Shown piece after piece: positions 39,556 to 47,889 of a DNA stretch of 64,000 nt (position 1 is the stretch's first letter; each line of letters opens with the position of its first letter). This DNA comes from Actinacidiphila guanduensis (GTDB taxonomy: Bacteria > Actinomycetota > Actinomycetes > Streptomycetales > Streptomycetaceae). The DNA lies in the NCBI RefSeq assembly GCF_900103985.1, contig NZ_FNIE01000007.1, forward strand, positions 398,704-462,703. Reading direction: 5' to 3'. The position numbers and the translations under genes were made by a program. The notes beneath the pieces were generated by a model. The model saw only the letters and a program-made list of their open reading frames with translations, did no database searches and had not been told where the DNA came from.

Positions 39556-39899
39556 CCGCTCCCGCCGCCCCCGGCTCCGTGCAACTGCTGCTCCCCGGCG
39601 GCTGGTTCACCGCCTGCCCGGTCGGCGCCCTCGAACCGGGGCGCGGGGTCGCGGTGCTGCTCCCCGAGGACGCGCAGGCCGCGCTCTTCCTCGACAGTGC
39701 GGGCGCCGTGCACGCCATCGGCAACATCGACCCCTTCACCGGGGCCGCCGTGCTCTCCCACGGCCTGCTCGGCTCCGCCGCGGGCCGCCCCTACGTCGCC
39801 TCGCCGCTGCTCAAGCAGCGCTTCGACCTGGCGACGGGCAGGTGCCTGGACGACGAGGCCGCCTCGGTGCCGGCGTATCCGGCCCGGGTGGTGGGCTGA
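39552..39899 (+). CDS. nirD: Nitrite reductase small subunit (Rieske-fold NirD)
   Basis: 115 residues with the NirD pattern: FTACPVGALEPGRGVAV, IGNIDPFTGAAVLSHGLLG, VASPLLKQRFDLATGRCLDD. As is usual for NirD, the Rieske CxH ligands are absent. Translationally coupled to nirB (ATGA) and needed for NAD(P)H-nitrite reductase function. The amt-PII pair elsewhere in the window is another nitrogen module, but not linked to it. Confidence 0.95.
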   Translation: MTAPAAPGSVQLLLPGGWFTACPVGALEPGRGVAVLLPEDAQAALFLDSAGAVHAIGNIDPFTGAAVLSHGLLGSAAGRPYVASPLLKQRFDLATGRCLDDEAASVPAYPARVVG

Positions 39900-39937
39900 A
39901 CTCGCAGGCACGTGCGGGCCGTTCGCCCGTGTCCGGC

Positions 39938-41032
39938 TCACCAGGGGTGGGCGGCGAGGTGATCGGCGATGCGCTCGCTGCTCCAGACGCCCTCGGCGAC
40001 GACCAGCCGGAAGGAGGGGCGCAGGGCCTCGCCGGGCGCGAGGGGGGCCCGGCCGGACAGGGCGAGCACGGGGTTCACGGCGGGGTGGGTGCCCTGGCGG
40101 ACCAGCCAGTCGGGCCACGCGGAGCCGGCGCCGGAGGGCTCAGGCCGGGCGGCGAAGACGAGGGTGGCACGGCCGGCCGGGGCGGCCCCCTTCGTACCGC
40201 CGGCACTCCCGGGACTGCCGCCTTCCCATGGCGTTCCCCGGGCCGGGCCCGGCCCGGCGGGTTCGGTGGGAGCCGCGCCGGAGCCGGCGTCCGGCCCTGA
40301 AGCCGCGGCGAAGTCCGCGGTGAAGGCGAGCCAGGGCGCCCGGGTGCCGTGGGCGTCCCAACCTGCACCGCCCGGACCGGCCCCGCCGGGAACGGTCACC
40401 GTGCCCTCGACATCGCGCGGGCCCTGCCAGAACAGACCGCAGTAACCCGCGAGTTGGCGCCCGAGGGGACCCGGGCCGCCGAACCGTACCGGCTCACCCA
40501 GCACGTTGCGCAGCACCGCTGTGAACTTCAGCGTCCAGCTGCCGCCTTCGGGGTCCAGGTCGCGCACCTCCCAGGTGCGCTCCTCGGCGATCCAGCGCCG
40601 CCCGTCCGCGGTGGTCCACTCGACGTCCTCGGTGATGGCGGTGCGGCCGCCCGCGGCCACGGCGGTGAAGCCGGTCCGCTCCAACCGCCCCGTGTCGCGC
40701 GGCAGTTGGGTGCCGCGGCCCCAGGAGACGGCGCCGGAGAGCTGCGCGGCCGCCGGTCCGGTGGCCCTGCCGAGCCGCCGGTCGTACGGGCGGGGTCCGG
40801 TGACCGCCACTCCGGACAGGGTCCGCAGCGGCTGTGCGAAGGGCCCCGGACAGGCGTGCGGGTGCAGCTCGGCCCGGTAGTGGTGCCGCAGCAGCTCGAC
40901 ACCCCCCGCGAGCACGCTCAACGTGTCGCCCCGCCCGTGCACGAGGGCGGCGATCAGGGGGACCGGGGGACGGGACGTCCGGTCCGCGGGCGGGATGCCG
41001 GAGTGGACCGCGGCGGTGGGGGGAAGCGGCAT
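39938..41032 (-). CDS. DUF6807 (PmoA-family) protein, possibly degenerate
   Basis: 364 residues from ATG 41032 (GTG 41035 also possible). HPHACPGPFAQPLRTLSGVAVTG near 65-87 and the final GEALRPSFRLVVAEGVWSSERI match the DUF6807/PmoA-like family often found in carbohydrate operons. Where the family usually shows DHRxHxG and WG-G motifs, this copy reads RPYDRRLGRATG and VSWGRG, so conserved His residues look lost. A low-complexity Pro/Ala/Gly insertion sits near 240-280. Function unknown. Shares a half-palindrome motif with the LacI gene. Confidence 0.65.
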   Translation of the reverse strand: MPLPPTAAVHSGIPPADRTSRPPVPLIAALVHGRGDTLSVLAGGVELLRHHYRAELHPHACPGPFAQPLRTLSGVAVTGPRPYDRRLGRATGPAAAQLSGAVSWGRGTQLPRDTGRLERTGFTAVAAGGRTAITEDVEWTTADGRRWIAEERTWEVRDLDPEGGSWTLKFTAVLRNVLGEPVRFGGPGPLGRQLAGYCGLFWQGPRDVEGTVTVPGGAGPGGAGWDAHGTRAPWLAFTADFAAASGPDAGSGAAPTEPAGPGPARGTPWEGGSPGSAGGTKGAAPAGRATLVFAARPEPSGAGSAWPDWLVRQGTHPAVNPVLALSGRAPLAPGEALRPSFRLVVAEGVWSSERIADHLAAHPW

Positions 41033-41043
41033 CACGGGCGCCT

Positions 41044-41066
41044 CGAATGTTTCGGCGAATATTCCG
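41044..41066. promoter_or_regulatory. CGAAT-N-TTCG type repeats before the DUF6807 gene
   Basis: CGAATGTTTCG (41044-41054) and CGAATATTCCG (41056-41066) sit 12-34 bp upstream of the ATG at 41032. Related sequences occur upstream of the LacI gene (42453-42484), so this is a candidate LacI-family operator. Confidence 0.5.
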
Positions 41067-41316
41067 ATACGTGCGGCGACCTTACGGCCGCCCTTTCCCG
41101 GGGTCAACACCTCGCGCGATCGCCGCAGTTCAGGCATGCGGGAGCGCTCCCATCCGGCTCGCTCCCCGCTCCGGCCCGGCGCGCTTTCCGGCTCCCGCCG
41201 ACCCGAACGTCCGTCCATGCCGCCGCCCGAGCCCGCCCCGGCGGCGACGGCGTCGCGCCTCACGCATCCCGTACGCCCCGTCCGTCACGCGGTGGCCGGC
41301 CGCCGGATGTGCCGGA

Positions 41317-42378
41317 TCAGGCCGCCTCGCGCGGGGGCGCGCTGCTCGCCCGCTCGATCAGGCGCGTGGCCAGGTCCACCCGCAGGGTGCTCGGCTCGTT
41401 GCCGCGGCTGAGGTCGATCACCAGGCGGGCGGCGGCCTCGGCCATCTCCGTGAGCGGCTGGCGCACGGTGGTCAGCGGCGGGCTGATCCAGCGGGCCAGC
41501 GGCAGGTCGTCGAAGCCGACGACGCTCACGTCGCCGGGGATCGCCAGCCCGAGTTCGCGCGCGGCCTCGTAGAGCCCCAGCGCCTGCAGGTCGTTGCCGG
41601 TGAAGACGGCGGTGGGGCGGTCGGGCAGCCGCAGCATCTCCAGCGCCTCGGTGTAGCCGGCCACGTGGTGGAAGTTGCCGTTGCGCACCAGCCGGGGGTC
41701 GAAGGCGATGCCCGCGGTCTCCAGCGCGGCCCGGTAGCCGTCGATCCGGGCGCGGCTGCACATCATGCCGCCGGGGCCGCCGATGACGCCGATCCGGCGG
41801 TGGCCCAGCTCGATCAGGTGCCGGGTGGCGGCCAGCCCGCCCTGCCAGTTGGTGGCGCCGATCGCGGGCACGTCGTCGCCGGGGTCGCCGGCCGGGTCCA
41901 TGACCACGAACGGGATGTCGCGGCTGGTGAGCTGGGCGCGCTGGGCCGGGGCGAGCCCGGACAGGACGAGGATGACGCCCGTGGGCCGGCGGGCGAGCAC
42001 GCCGTCCACCCAGGTCTGCCCGGGGCTGAGCCGGCCCGCGGACTCCGAGAGGACCACGTTCAGGCTCTCCTGGCGGGCGACGTTCTCCACCCCGCGGATC
42101 ACCTCCATCGCCCAGGAGCTCTCCAGCTCGTGGAAGACCAGGTCGATGAGCGGGGCGGGCTGCACGCTGCCGCGCCGCCGCTGGTAGCCGTGCCGGCGCA
42201 GCAGCTCCTCCACCCGGCTGCGGGTGGCGGGGGCGACGTCGCCGCGGCCGTTGAGGACCTTCGAAACAGTCGGAGCCGACACGCCGGCGGCGCGGGCGAT
42301 CTCGGCGAGGGTGGCCGTGCCGCCGGTCGGGGCTCCGGGCTGGTCATCCTGAGGATGGTGAACGCTGGTGGCACTCAT
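41317..42378 (-). CDS. LacI-family transcriptional regulator
   Basis: 353 residues from ATG 42378. HTH about 22-45 (TLAEIARAAGVSAPTVSKVLNG, with the hinge helix to follow) then a periplasmic-binding-like effector domain with NDLQALGLYEAARELGLAIP and VSVVGFDDLP near the C-terminus. Likely senses a sugar and represses genes for sugar use; the neighbouring DUF6807 gene is the nearest candidate target. Confidence 0.93.
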   Translation of the reverse strand: MSATSVHHPQDDQPGAPTGGTATLAEIARAAGVSAPTVSKVLNGRGDVAPATRSRVEELLRRHGYQRRRGSVQPAPLIDLVFHELESSWAMEVIRGVENVARQESLNVVLSESAGRLSPGQTWVDGVLARRPTGVILVLSGLAPAQRAQLTSRDIPFVVMDPAGDPGDDVPAIGATNWQGGLAATRHLIELGHRRIGVIGGPGGMMCSRARIDGYRAALETAGIAFDPRLVRNGNFHHVAGYTEALEMLRLPDRPTAVFTGNDLQALGLYEAARELGLAIPGDVSVVGFDDLPLARWISPPLTTVRQPLTEMAEAAARLVIDLSRGNEPSTLRVDLATRLIERASSAPPREAA

Positions 42379-42452
42379 GCCTGCGATCGTAGCCCCGGGA
42401 CGGGGCTCGGTTCGATGCCTGGAGGGCGGCGGGTGGCTGTCCGCTCGATGGT

Positions 42453-42484
42453 CGCAACATTCGTTTACTGTGCCGAAATATTCG
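42453..42484. promoter_or_regulatory. Tandem CGAA-type motifs upstream of LacI gene
   Basis: CGCAACATTCG (42453-42463) and CGAAATATTCG (42474-42484), 21 bp centre to centre, lie in the gap between the LacI gene and the small gene at 42601. They resemble the pair at 41044-41066. Autoregulation is inferred. Confidence 0.45.
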
Positions 42485-42600
42485 CGCGCGGGCCCCGGTG
42501 GCCTCTGGGCTCTGCCGTGAGCGGCGCGGGCGGCTTGTCCGGACCCTCCCGGATCGGCCGACAGGGTGCGCCTCGGCCGTCGCCGGGGCACCCTGGGGAC

Positions 42601-42804
42601 ATGGATGCTCCGGTGATCGTGCACGCACCCGGCCCCGGCGGCCGCCGGGTGACCATCCGCGGTGAGCACGCCGGCATCGCGACGGGCCCGGCCGACGTCG
42701 TCGAGTTCCTCCGCCGCGCGGGCCTCGAAGACCTCGACGTCGCCGACCTCCGGCGCCCCGACCTGATCGACTGGCGCGGCGCGGGCCCCGACACCTGGTC
42801 GTGA
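42601..42804 (+). CDS. Small conserved protein of unknown function
   Basis: 67 residues, MDAPVIVHAPGPGGRRVTIR onward, ending DLIDWRGAGPDTWS. Acidic and soluble with no membrane segment. I recall similar 65-80-residue proteins with a terminal WRG-GP--W in Streptomyces, with no function known. Divergent from the LacI gene. Codon bias fits a real gene, but the ribosome site is weak. Confidence 0.6.
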   Translation: MDAPVIVHAPGPGGRRVTIRGEHAGIATGPADVVEFLRRAGLEDLDVADLRRPDLIDWRGAGPDTWS

Positions 42805-42892
42805 CGCGGCGGCTTCCGGGCCGGGTGCCGGTGCAACCGGGCGGGGTGCTGGAGCGTCGGTCTTTGCCGTAGGGCGACGAGGTGGGGGTCAC

Positions 42893-43684
42893 ATGCGCGG
42901 GTGGCAGGGACGGGCGGGGCGCGGGCGGGCGGCTGCGGGCGGGGGTGAGGGCGCGGCGGACGGTTCCACGCGGCGGTTCCGGCTCGCCGTCCCCCGAGTG
43001 CGGCTGCCCAGGACGCGGGCGGGGTGGCGGCGGCTCGTGGTCGGGAGCGTCGCCGTGTGCGTGCTGGCCCTGGTGCCCGCGACCTGGTTGCGGCTGGCCG
43101 AGGGCGGTCGGGTGCGGTCGGAGGCGGACGTGCCGCACGAGCCTGTCGCGGTGGTCTTCGGGGCCGGGCTGTGGGACGGGAAGCCCTCGCCGTACCTGGC
43201 GCACCGGCTGGACGCCGCCGCGCGGCTGTACCGGGCGGGCACGGTGGACGCGCTGCTGGTGACGGGGGACAACAGCCGCGCCTCGTACGACGAGCCGGAC
43301 GCCATGCGGACGTACCTGGTCGCCCACGGCGTGCCGCGGGCGAAGGTCGTGCCCGACTACGCCGGCTTCGACACCTGGGACTCCTGCGACCGGGCCCGCC
43401 GGGTCTTCGGGGTGACCCGCGCCGTCCTCGTCAGCCAGGACTTCCACATCCGGCGGGCGCTCGCGCTGTGCTCGGCCGCGGGGATCGACGCCTACGGCGT
43501 GGCCGTGGACGAGCCGCACGACGTGACCTGGCTGGCCGGCGGCGCACGCGAGCTGCTCGCCTCGGACAAGGCCGCCCTGGACGTCCTGCTCCGCCCCGAC
43601 CCCCACTTCCTCGGCCCCCACGAGAACGGCCTCGCCAAGGCCCTGGCCGGCCCGGGCGGGAGTGCTCCGCGCGCCCAGGGCTGA
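42893..43684 (+). CDS. SanA/YdcF-family (DUF218) membrane-anchored protein
   Basis: 263 residues. The Arg/Gly-rich cytosolic start is followed by one transmembrane helix (about 46-63), then an extracytoplasmic DUF218 domain: VAVVFGAGLWDGKPSPYLAHR, LLVTGDNS, VLVSQDFHIRRAL. Homologues (SanA, vancomycin high-temperature exclusion) affect envelope barrier function; the enzymatic role is unproven. No operon partner evident. Confidence 0.88.
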   Translation: MRGWQGRAGRGRAAAGGGEGAADGSTRRFRLAVPRVRLPRTRAGWRRLVVGSVAVCVLALVPATWLRLAEGGRVRSEADVPHEPVAVVFGAGLWDGKPSPYLAHRLDAAARLYRAGTVDALLVTGDNSRASYDEPDAMRTYLVAHGVPRAKVVPDYAGFDTWDSCDRARRVFGVTRAVLVSQDFHIRRALALCSAAGIDAYGVAVDEPHDVTWLAGGARELLASDKAALDVLLRPDPHFLGPHENGLAKALAGPGGSAPRAQG

Positions 43685-43788
43685 CCGGATCGGGGCGCCG
43701 GGCCGAAGAAGCCGGTCGCCGGCGGCCCCGCGCGAATCGGTCACCGGCTCTCGGCTCCGGCGGTGAGGGCGCGTACCCGCCCCGGCTG

Positions 43789-44778
43789 TCAGGTCCGGCG
43801 GGCGCAGGACGCGAGGCGGTCGGCGAACTCGGCGACCAGGACGCGCAGTTCGTCGGGGCGCTCGATGACGAACGGCCGGTCGAGTGCGGCGAGCACCGGG
43901 GGCAGCCAGTCGAGCCGTTCCGCCCGGACCTCGACGCGCAGCCAGCGCGCGGCGCCCGCCTCGGCGCCGGCCGCGAGCTCGTGCTCCTCCAGGCGTGCGA
44001 CGCTTGCCGGAAGGCGGGCGCGGACCTGCTCGACGGTGCCGTGGACCCGCAAGGTCACCTCGTGCCGGTAATCGGCCGTGGCGAACCCCGACAGCACCCG
44101 CTCCGCCGGACCGGGACCCTCCGGCGCTTCGAACGAGCCGGGCAGGGTCCGGGCGTCCGCGATGCGGTCGAGCCGGAAGGTGCGGTCCTCGCCGCTTTGT
44201 ACGTCCGTGCCCGTGACGTACCAGCGGCCCGCATGGCTGACGATGCCGTACGCGTGCAGGATGCGGTCGCTGCGCCGCCCCTCGCGGTCGGTGTAGCGGA
44301 TCGCGACCGGCCGGCGGTGGCGCACCGCGTCGGCGAGGGCGAGCAGGACCCCGGCGTCCGGAGGGTCGGACTCCCGGGGCTGCTGGGTGAAGGCGAGGGA
44401 TTCCAGGAGCGTGTCGAGCCGGTGGGCGACATGCCGGGGCAGCACCCGCCGGATCTTGGCCGACGCGGTCTCGGTCGCCGTGCCCTGCGCGGTCGTCAGC
44501 CCCGCCCGGCGGCCGGCGACCAGGCCGAGCAGCACGGCAAGGGCCTCGTCGTCGCTGAGCATGAGCGGCGGCAGGCGGTACCCGGGGGACAGGCGGTACC
44601 CGCCGTAGCGGCCGCGCACCGATTCCACGGGCACGTCCAGGTCGATCAGCTGCTCCACGTACCGGCGCACGGTGCGGCCTTCGACGCCGAGCCGGTCGGC
44701 GAGTTCGGCCACCGTGCGGGTGCCGCCCGACTGCAGCAACTCCAGGAGGGTCAGCACGCGGCCGGTGGGGCGAGGCAT
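43789..44778 (-). CDS. YafY/WYL-domain transcriptional regulator
   Basis: 329 residues from ATG 44778. N-terminal HTH (RVLTLLELLQSGGTRTVAEL then GVEGRTVRRYVEQL), then the WYL domain (about 140-220) and a WCX C-terminal domain. WYL regulators bind nucleotides or nucleic-acid-related ligands. It is divergent from a VOC protein 95 bp away with a palindrome in between, and such YafY-VOC pairs are common in Streptomyces. Confidence 0.92.
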   Translation of the reverse strand: MPRPTGRVLTLLELLQSGGTRTVAELADRLGVEGRTVRRYVEQLIDLDVPVESVRGRYGGYRLSPGYRLPPLMLSDDEALAVLLGLVAGRRAGLTTAQGTATETASAKIRRVLPRHVAHRLDTLLESLAFTQQPRESDPPDAGVLLALADAVRHRRPVAIRYTDREGRRSDRILHAYGIVSHAGRWYVTGTDVQSGEDRTFRLDRIADARTLPGSFEAPEGPGPAERVLSGFATADYRHEVTLRVHGTVEQVRARLPASVARLEEHELAAGAEAGAARWLRVEVRAERLDWLPPVLAALDRPFVIERPDELRVLVAEFADRLASCARRT

Positions 44779-44802
44779 GCGCACCACATTACCGGCGATA
44801 GA

Positions 44803-44817
44803 GGACCGATTCTGTCC
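44803..44817. promoter_or_regulatory. GGAC-N7-GTCC palindrome, candidate WYL operator
   Basis: GGACCGATTCTGTCC (44803-44817) has GGAC/GTCC arms in the short divergent gap between the WYL regulator and the VOC gene. Its position between the two starts suggests control of both. Confidence 0.5.
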
Positions 44818-44872
44818 ACTATTGCTCCTAGCCTGCGAGGTGTACGCATTCGCACGGCCAAGGAGATCCCCC

Positions 44873-45271
44873 ATGGAGTTCGTCTCGACCCGCATCATCA
44901 CCGGCGACGTGGCGCGCCTCGTCGCGTTCTACGAGCAGGCCACCGGGGTACGGGCGACGTGGGCCACCGAGGACTTCGCCGAACTCAGGACCCCGGGCGC
45001 CACCCTCGCGATCGGCAGCACCCGCACGGTTCCGCTGTTCGCCCCGGGCTCGGCCCGCCCGGCGGACAACCACAGCGTGATCATCGAGTTCCTCGTCGAC
45101 GACGTGGACCGCGTCCATCAGAACCTGACCGGCTTCGTCACCGAGTTCGTCAACGGCCCCACCACGATGCCCTGGGGCAACCGCTCGCTGCTCTTCCGCG
45201 ACCCCGACGGCAACCTCGTCAACTTCTTCACCCCGGTCACCCCGGAGGCCGCCGGGAAGTTCGCCCGCTGA
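44873..45271 (+). CDS. VOC-family (glyoxalase/bleomycin-resistance fold) protein
   Basis: 132 residues with an AAGGAG ribosome site. Two beta-alpha-beta-beta-beta units: FVSTRIITGDVARLVAFYEQ and later LLFRDPDGNLVNFFTP. The Glu in IIEFLVDDV and the terminal RDPDGN are typical VOC positions. Could bind a small toxic compound or act as a lyase. Regulated, by inference, by the divergent WYL protein. Confidence 0.9.
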   Translation: MEFVSTRIITGDVARLVAFYEQATGVRATWATEDFAELRTPGATLAIGSTRTVPLFAPGSARPADNHSVIIEFLVDDVDRVHQNLTGFVTEFVNGPTTMPWGNRSLLFRDPDGNLVNFFTPVTPEAAGKFAR

Positions 45272-45332
45272 CCGCCCCGTGCGGCCGAGCGCGCCCACGG
45301 CGCCACGTGCCGCCCGGGCCGCGACCCGAAGC

Positions 45333-45380
45333 GGCGCCCTTCGCACGAGGGCACACCGTGCCGTTCGTGCAAAGGGCGCC
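45333..45380. terminator. Long hairpin between VOC and LLM genes
   Basis: GGCGCCCTT then CGCACGA on the left pair with TCGTGC and AAGGGCGCC on the right (ends 45380), with an inner GGCAC/GTGCC stem. Sits between convergent genes ending at 45271 and 45435; likely a bidirectional terminator. Confidence 0.8.
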
Positions 45381-45434
45381 CTGGGCGCGAGGGGTACGGG
45401 GGTTACGACGGGGATACGGGGACAGGGGGACCCG

Positions 45435-46304
45435 TCAGGCCAGCGGCAGCGCCGCCGCCAGCGTCCGCCACTCCTCCCGCGGCAGCGTGTCGTCCGGGCG
45501 GATGACCTGGATCGCCACGTGGTCGGCCCCGGCCTCGTGGAAGGCGGCGACCCGGGTACGGACGTCGACGGCGTCGCCGAGCACGAGGAGCCCGTCGAGC
45601 AGGCGGTTGCTGCCGCCGTCCGCGAGGTCGTCCTCCGTGAAGCCCAGCCGCAGCCAGTTGTTGGTGTAGTTGGGCAGCCCGAGGTAGACCGCGAGGAACT
45701 TGCGGGCGGTCTCGCGGGCGCGCATGCGGTCCGAGTCGAGGACGACGCCCAGTTCGGGGGTGAGCAGCTTGCCGGGCCCCAGTGCGTCGCGCGTCCGGGC
45801 GACGTGCTCGGGCGTCACCAGGTACGGATGCGAGCCCGCGCTGCGCTCGGCGGCCAGCGCCAGCATCTTCGGCCCGAGCGCGGCCAGCACCCGCCGCTCG
45901 CGCGGCACGGGCACGGGCGCGGCGTCCAACTCGTCGAGGAACGCGGCCATCTTCTGCAGCGGCCGCGCGTACCCGGGCGTCATCGGGCCGTGGCTGACCC
46001 CGAGGCCGAGGACGAAGCGCGCGGCGTCCTCGCCCAACTCGGCGACCTGCGCGGCGACATCGGCCGCCTCGTGCTCCCACACGCTGAGGATTCCGGTGGC
46101 CACCGTGATCCGCCGGGTGGCCGCGAGCAGCGGCACGGCCCGCGCCACGCCGGGGGAGCGGCCGAGCCAGATCGCCCCGTACCCCAGCTCGTCCAGCTCG
46201 GCGGCGGCGTCCTTCTGCTCGTCCTGGAACTGCGTGTCGGAGCGGCTGAGCAGCCCGCTCCACACGCCGACCCGGCCGATACCGTCAGGTGTCTGAAGTG
46301 TCAT
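45435..46304 (-). CDS. F420-dependent LLM-class oxidoreductase
   Basis: 289 residues. TIM-barrel luciferase-like protein with ELDELGYGAIWLGRSPG, TGILSVWEHEA, FVLGLGVSHGP and a C-terminal GADHVAIQV. This pattern (TIGR03620-like) is typical of actinobacterial F420-using monooxygenase-type enzymes. Substrate unknown. Followed on its upstream side by a truncated insertion sequence. Confidence 0.88.
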   Translation of the reverse strand: MTLQTPDGIGRVGVWSGLLSRSDTQFQDEQKDAAAELDELGYGAIWLGRSPGVARAVPLLAATRRITVATGILSVWEHEAADVAAQVAELGEDAARFVLGLGVSHGPMTPGYARPLQKMAAFLDELDAAPVPVPRERRVLAALGPKMLALAAERSAGSHPYLVTPEHVARTRDALGPGKLLTPELGVVLDSDRMRARETARKFLAVYLGLPNYTNNWLRLGFTEDDLADGGSNRLLDGLLVLGDAVDVRTRVAAFHEAGADHVAIQVIRPDDTLPREEWRTLAAALPLA

Positions 46305-46535
46305 ACCCCGCCAACGGACGCCGCCCGCGTACCTATTCCGTTTCCCCCGGCATCCACCCGATCGGCAGCACGTTCCACCCGAACGGCCCCCTCCGCGGCG
46401 ACGGTGCGGGGCCGATCAGCACCCGGTCACCGCGGCTCGAAGTCCTCGCCTGCACAACTGATGTGACGCTGTGCCAGTTCGGCGGCGCGGAAGCGCAACA
46501 AGTGTCGCCCAGGGGGCGTTGGTAGTCTCCTGAGT

Positions 46536-46886
46536 GTGACGGTAGTTGAACGGCTGGTTCCTGACGTCTTCTGGGAGCTCTTCCTCCAGGTCGTGCCGGA
46601 GCGCCCGGTACGGGCACAGGGCGGAGGCCGGCGCCGCCACGGGGACCGGGAGGTCCTGGCCGCGATCGTCTACGTGGTGATGACCGAGTGCGTCTGGCGG
46701 GACCTGCCGCCGAGCTTCGGGGTTTCGGGGACGACGGCGCACCGCCGTTTCACCGAGTGGAGCCAGGCCGAGGTGTGGGGTCAGCTGCAGCACCTGACGC
46801 TGGAGGACCCGCACCGGCAGGGCGACGTGATGTGGTCGCGCTGCGCCATCGGCGCCCTGCGCACCCGTGCCGCCGTCGTCTCCTGA
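46536..46886 (+). pseudogene. Truncated IS5-type transposase (orfA-like remnant)
   Basis: 116 codons from GTG 46536. VPERPVRAQGGGRRRHGDRE, CVWRDLPPSFGVSGTTAHRRF and the final MWSRCAIGALRTR follow the DUF4096 N-terminal domain of IS5 (IS427-like) transposases, whose sequence normally continues DWSRCAIDS-MRA into the DDE domain. Here it stops shortly afterwards and the next gene begins on the other strand 10 bp later, so the catalytic DDE part is gone. I cannot identify both inverted repeats. It marks the border between the core-like region and the secondary-metabolite genes. Confidence 0.82.
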
Positions 46887-46896
46887 GCCGCTTGCA

Positions 46897-47754
46897 TCAT
46901 CTGAAGGCCTCCGCATTGCGCTCGGCCCAGTGCGCGAAGCCGTGCGCCGGGCGGCCCAGCACCTCCTCGACATGCGCGCTGACGGCCTGCTCGGCGAGCA
47001 GCGGCTCGCCCAGGATCGACAAGGTGCCCTCCACCACGGGCCCCGGCATGAACTGCGAGAAGCGCTCGCGCGCCTGCTCGCGGGTGAGTTCGGCCAGCCG
47101 CACCGGCTCGCCGAGCGCCGCCCCGATCGCGTCGGCCTGCTCGCGCGGGCTGACCGCGGCCGGCCCGGTCAGGACGTAGGTGCGGCCGGCGTGCGCCGGC
47201 GAGAGCAGCGCGGCGGCCGCCACCTCGGCGAGGTCCAGCGGGTCCACCACGGGGAGGGCCACGTCGGCGAACGGGGCCTCGACGGTCCGGCGTGCGCGGA
47301 CCTCGCCGGCCCAGGCGAAGGCGTTGCTGGCGAAGCCGCTCGGGCGCAGCAGGGTCCACTCGGGCGCGGACTCGCGGACCGCGTCCTCGTAGGCGCGCAG
47401 GCCGGCGTGCGAGAGGACGTCCGGACGCGTGCCGCAGATCTGCGAGGAGAGCAGGACGACCCGCCGTACCCCGGCGGCCTTGGCCACCTCCATCAGCCGC
47501 GCCGGATCGCCCGCCCCGCCCAGCAGGTCGCCGGCCACCAGCAGGAAGAGGGCTTCTGCGCCGTCGAGCACGGCGGGCAGGCGGTCGGTGTCGGCGAGGT
47601 CGGCGGACCGGTGGTGGACCCCTTGCGGCAGAGCCTCGATCCACCCGGCGGCCGGCGGTCGGCGGGAGACCGCGCGCACCTGCGCGCCGGCCCCGGCGAG
47701 GGCCGCGACGAGCGGCTGTCCGACGTTACCGGTGGCGCCGGTGACCACGATCAT
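46897..47754 (-). CDS. NmrA-like NAD(P)-binding reductase
   Basis: 285 residues from ATG 47754, giving MIVVTGATGNVGQPLV, the GxxGxxG Rossmann start of atypical short-chain dehydrogenases (NmrA/QorB type). RRVVLLSSQICG and LRPSGFASNAF are further family blocks; the classical YxxxK is not evident. Last gene of the minus-strand tailoring operon. May reduce a quinone or carbonyl of the polyketide, or be a redox sensor. An in-frame upstream start at 47829 is possible. Confidence 0.82.
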   Translation of the reverse strand: MIVVTGATGNVGQPLVAALAGAGAQVRAVSRRPPAAGWIEALPQGVHHRSADLADTDRLPAVLDGAEALFLLVAGDLLGGAGDPARLMEVAKAAGVRRVVLLSSQICGTRPDVLSHAGLRAYEDAVRESAPEWTLLRPSGFASNAFAWAGEVRARRTVEAPFADVALPVVDPLDLAEVAAAALLSPAHAGRTYVLTGPAAVSPREQADAIGAALGEPVRLAELTREQARERFSQFMPGPVVEGTLSILGEPLLAEQAVSAHVEEVLGRPAHGFAHWAERNAEAFR

Positions 47755-47889
47755 GGCAGTTCCCCAGGGGTGGAATGCGGGCGGTTCCTGGACTTTCCGC
47801 CAACGTAGCACCGGGTACTCCCTGGTCACCTAGAGGAAAGCACCCGGTCCGCGCCCGGCGGCGCGTGCCGTCGCGGACCGCCCGTGCCG

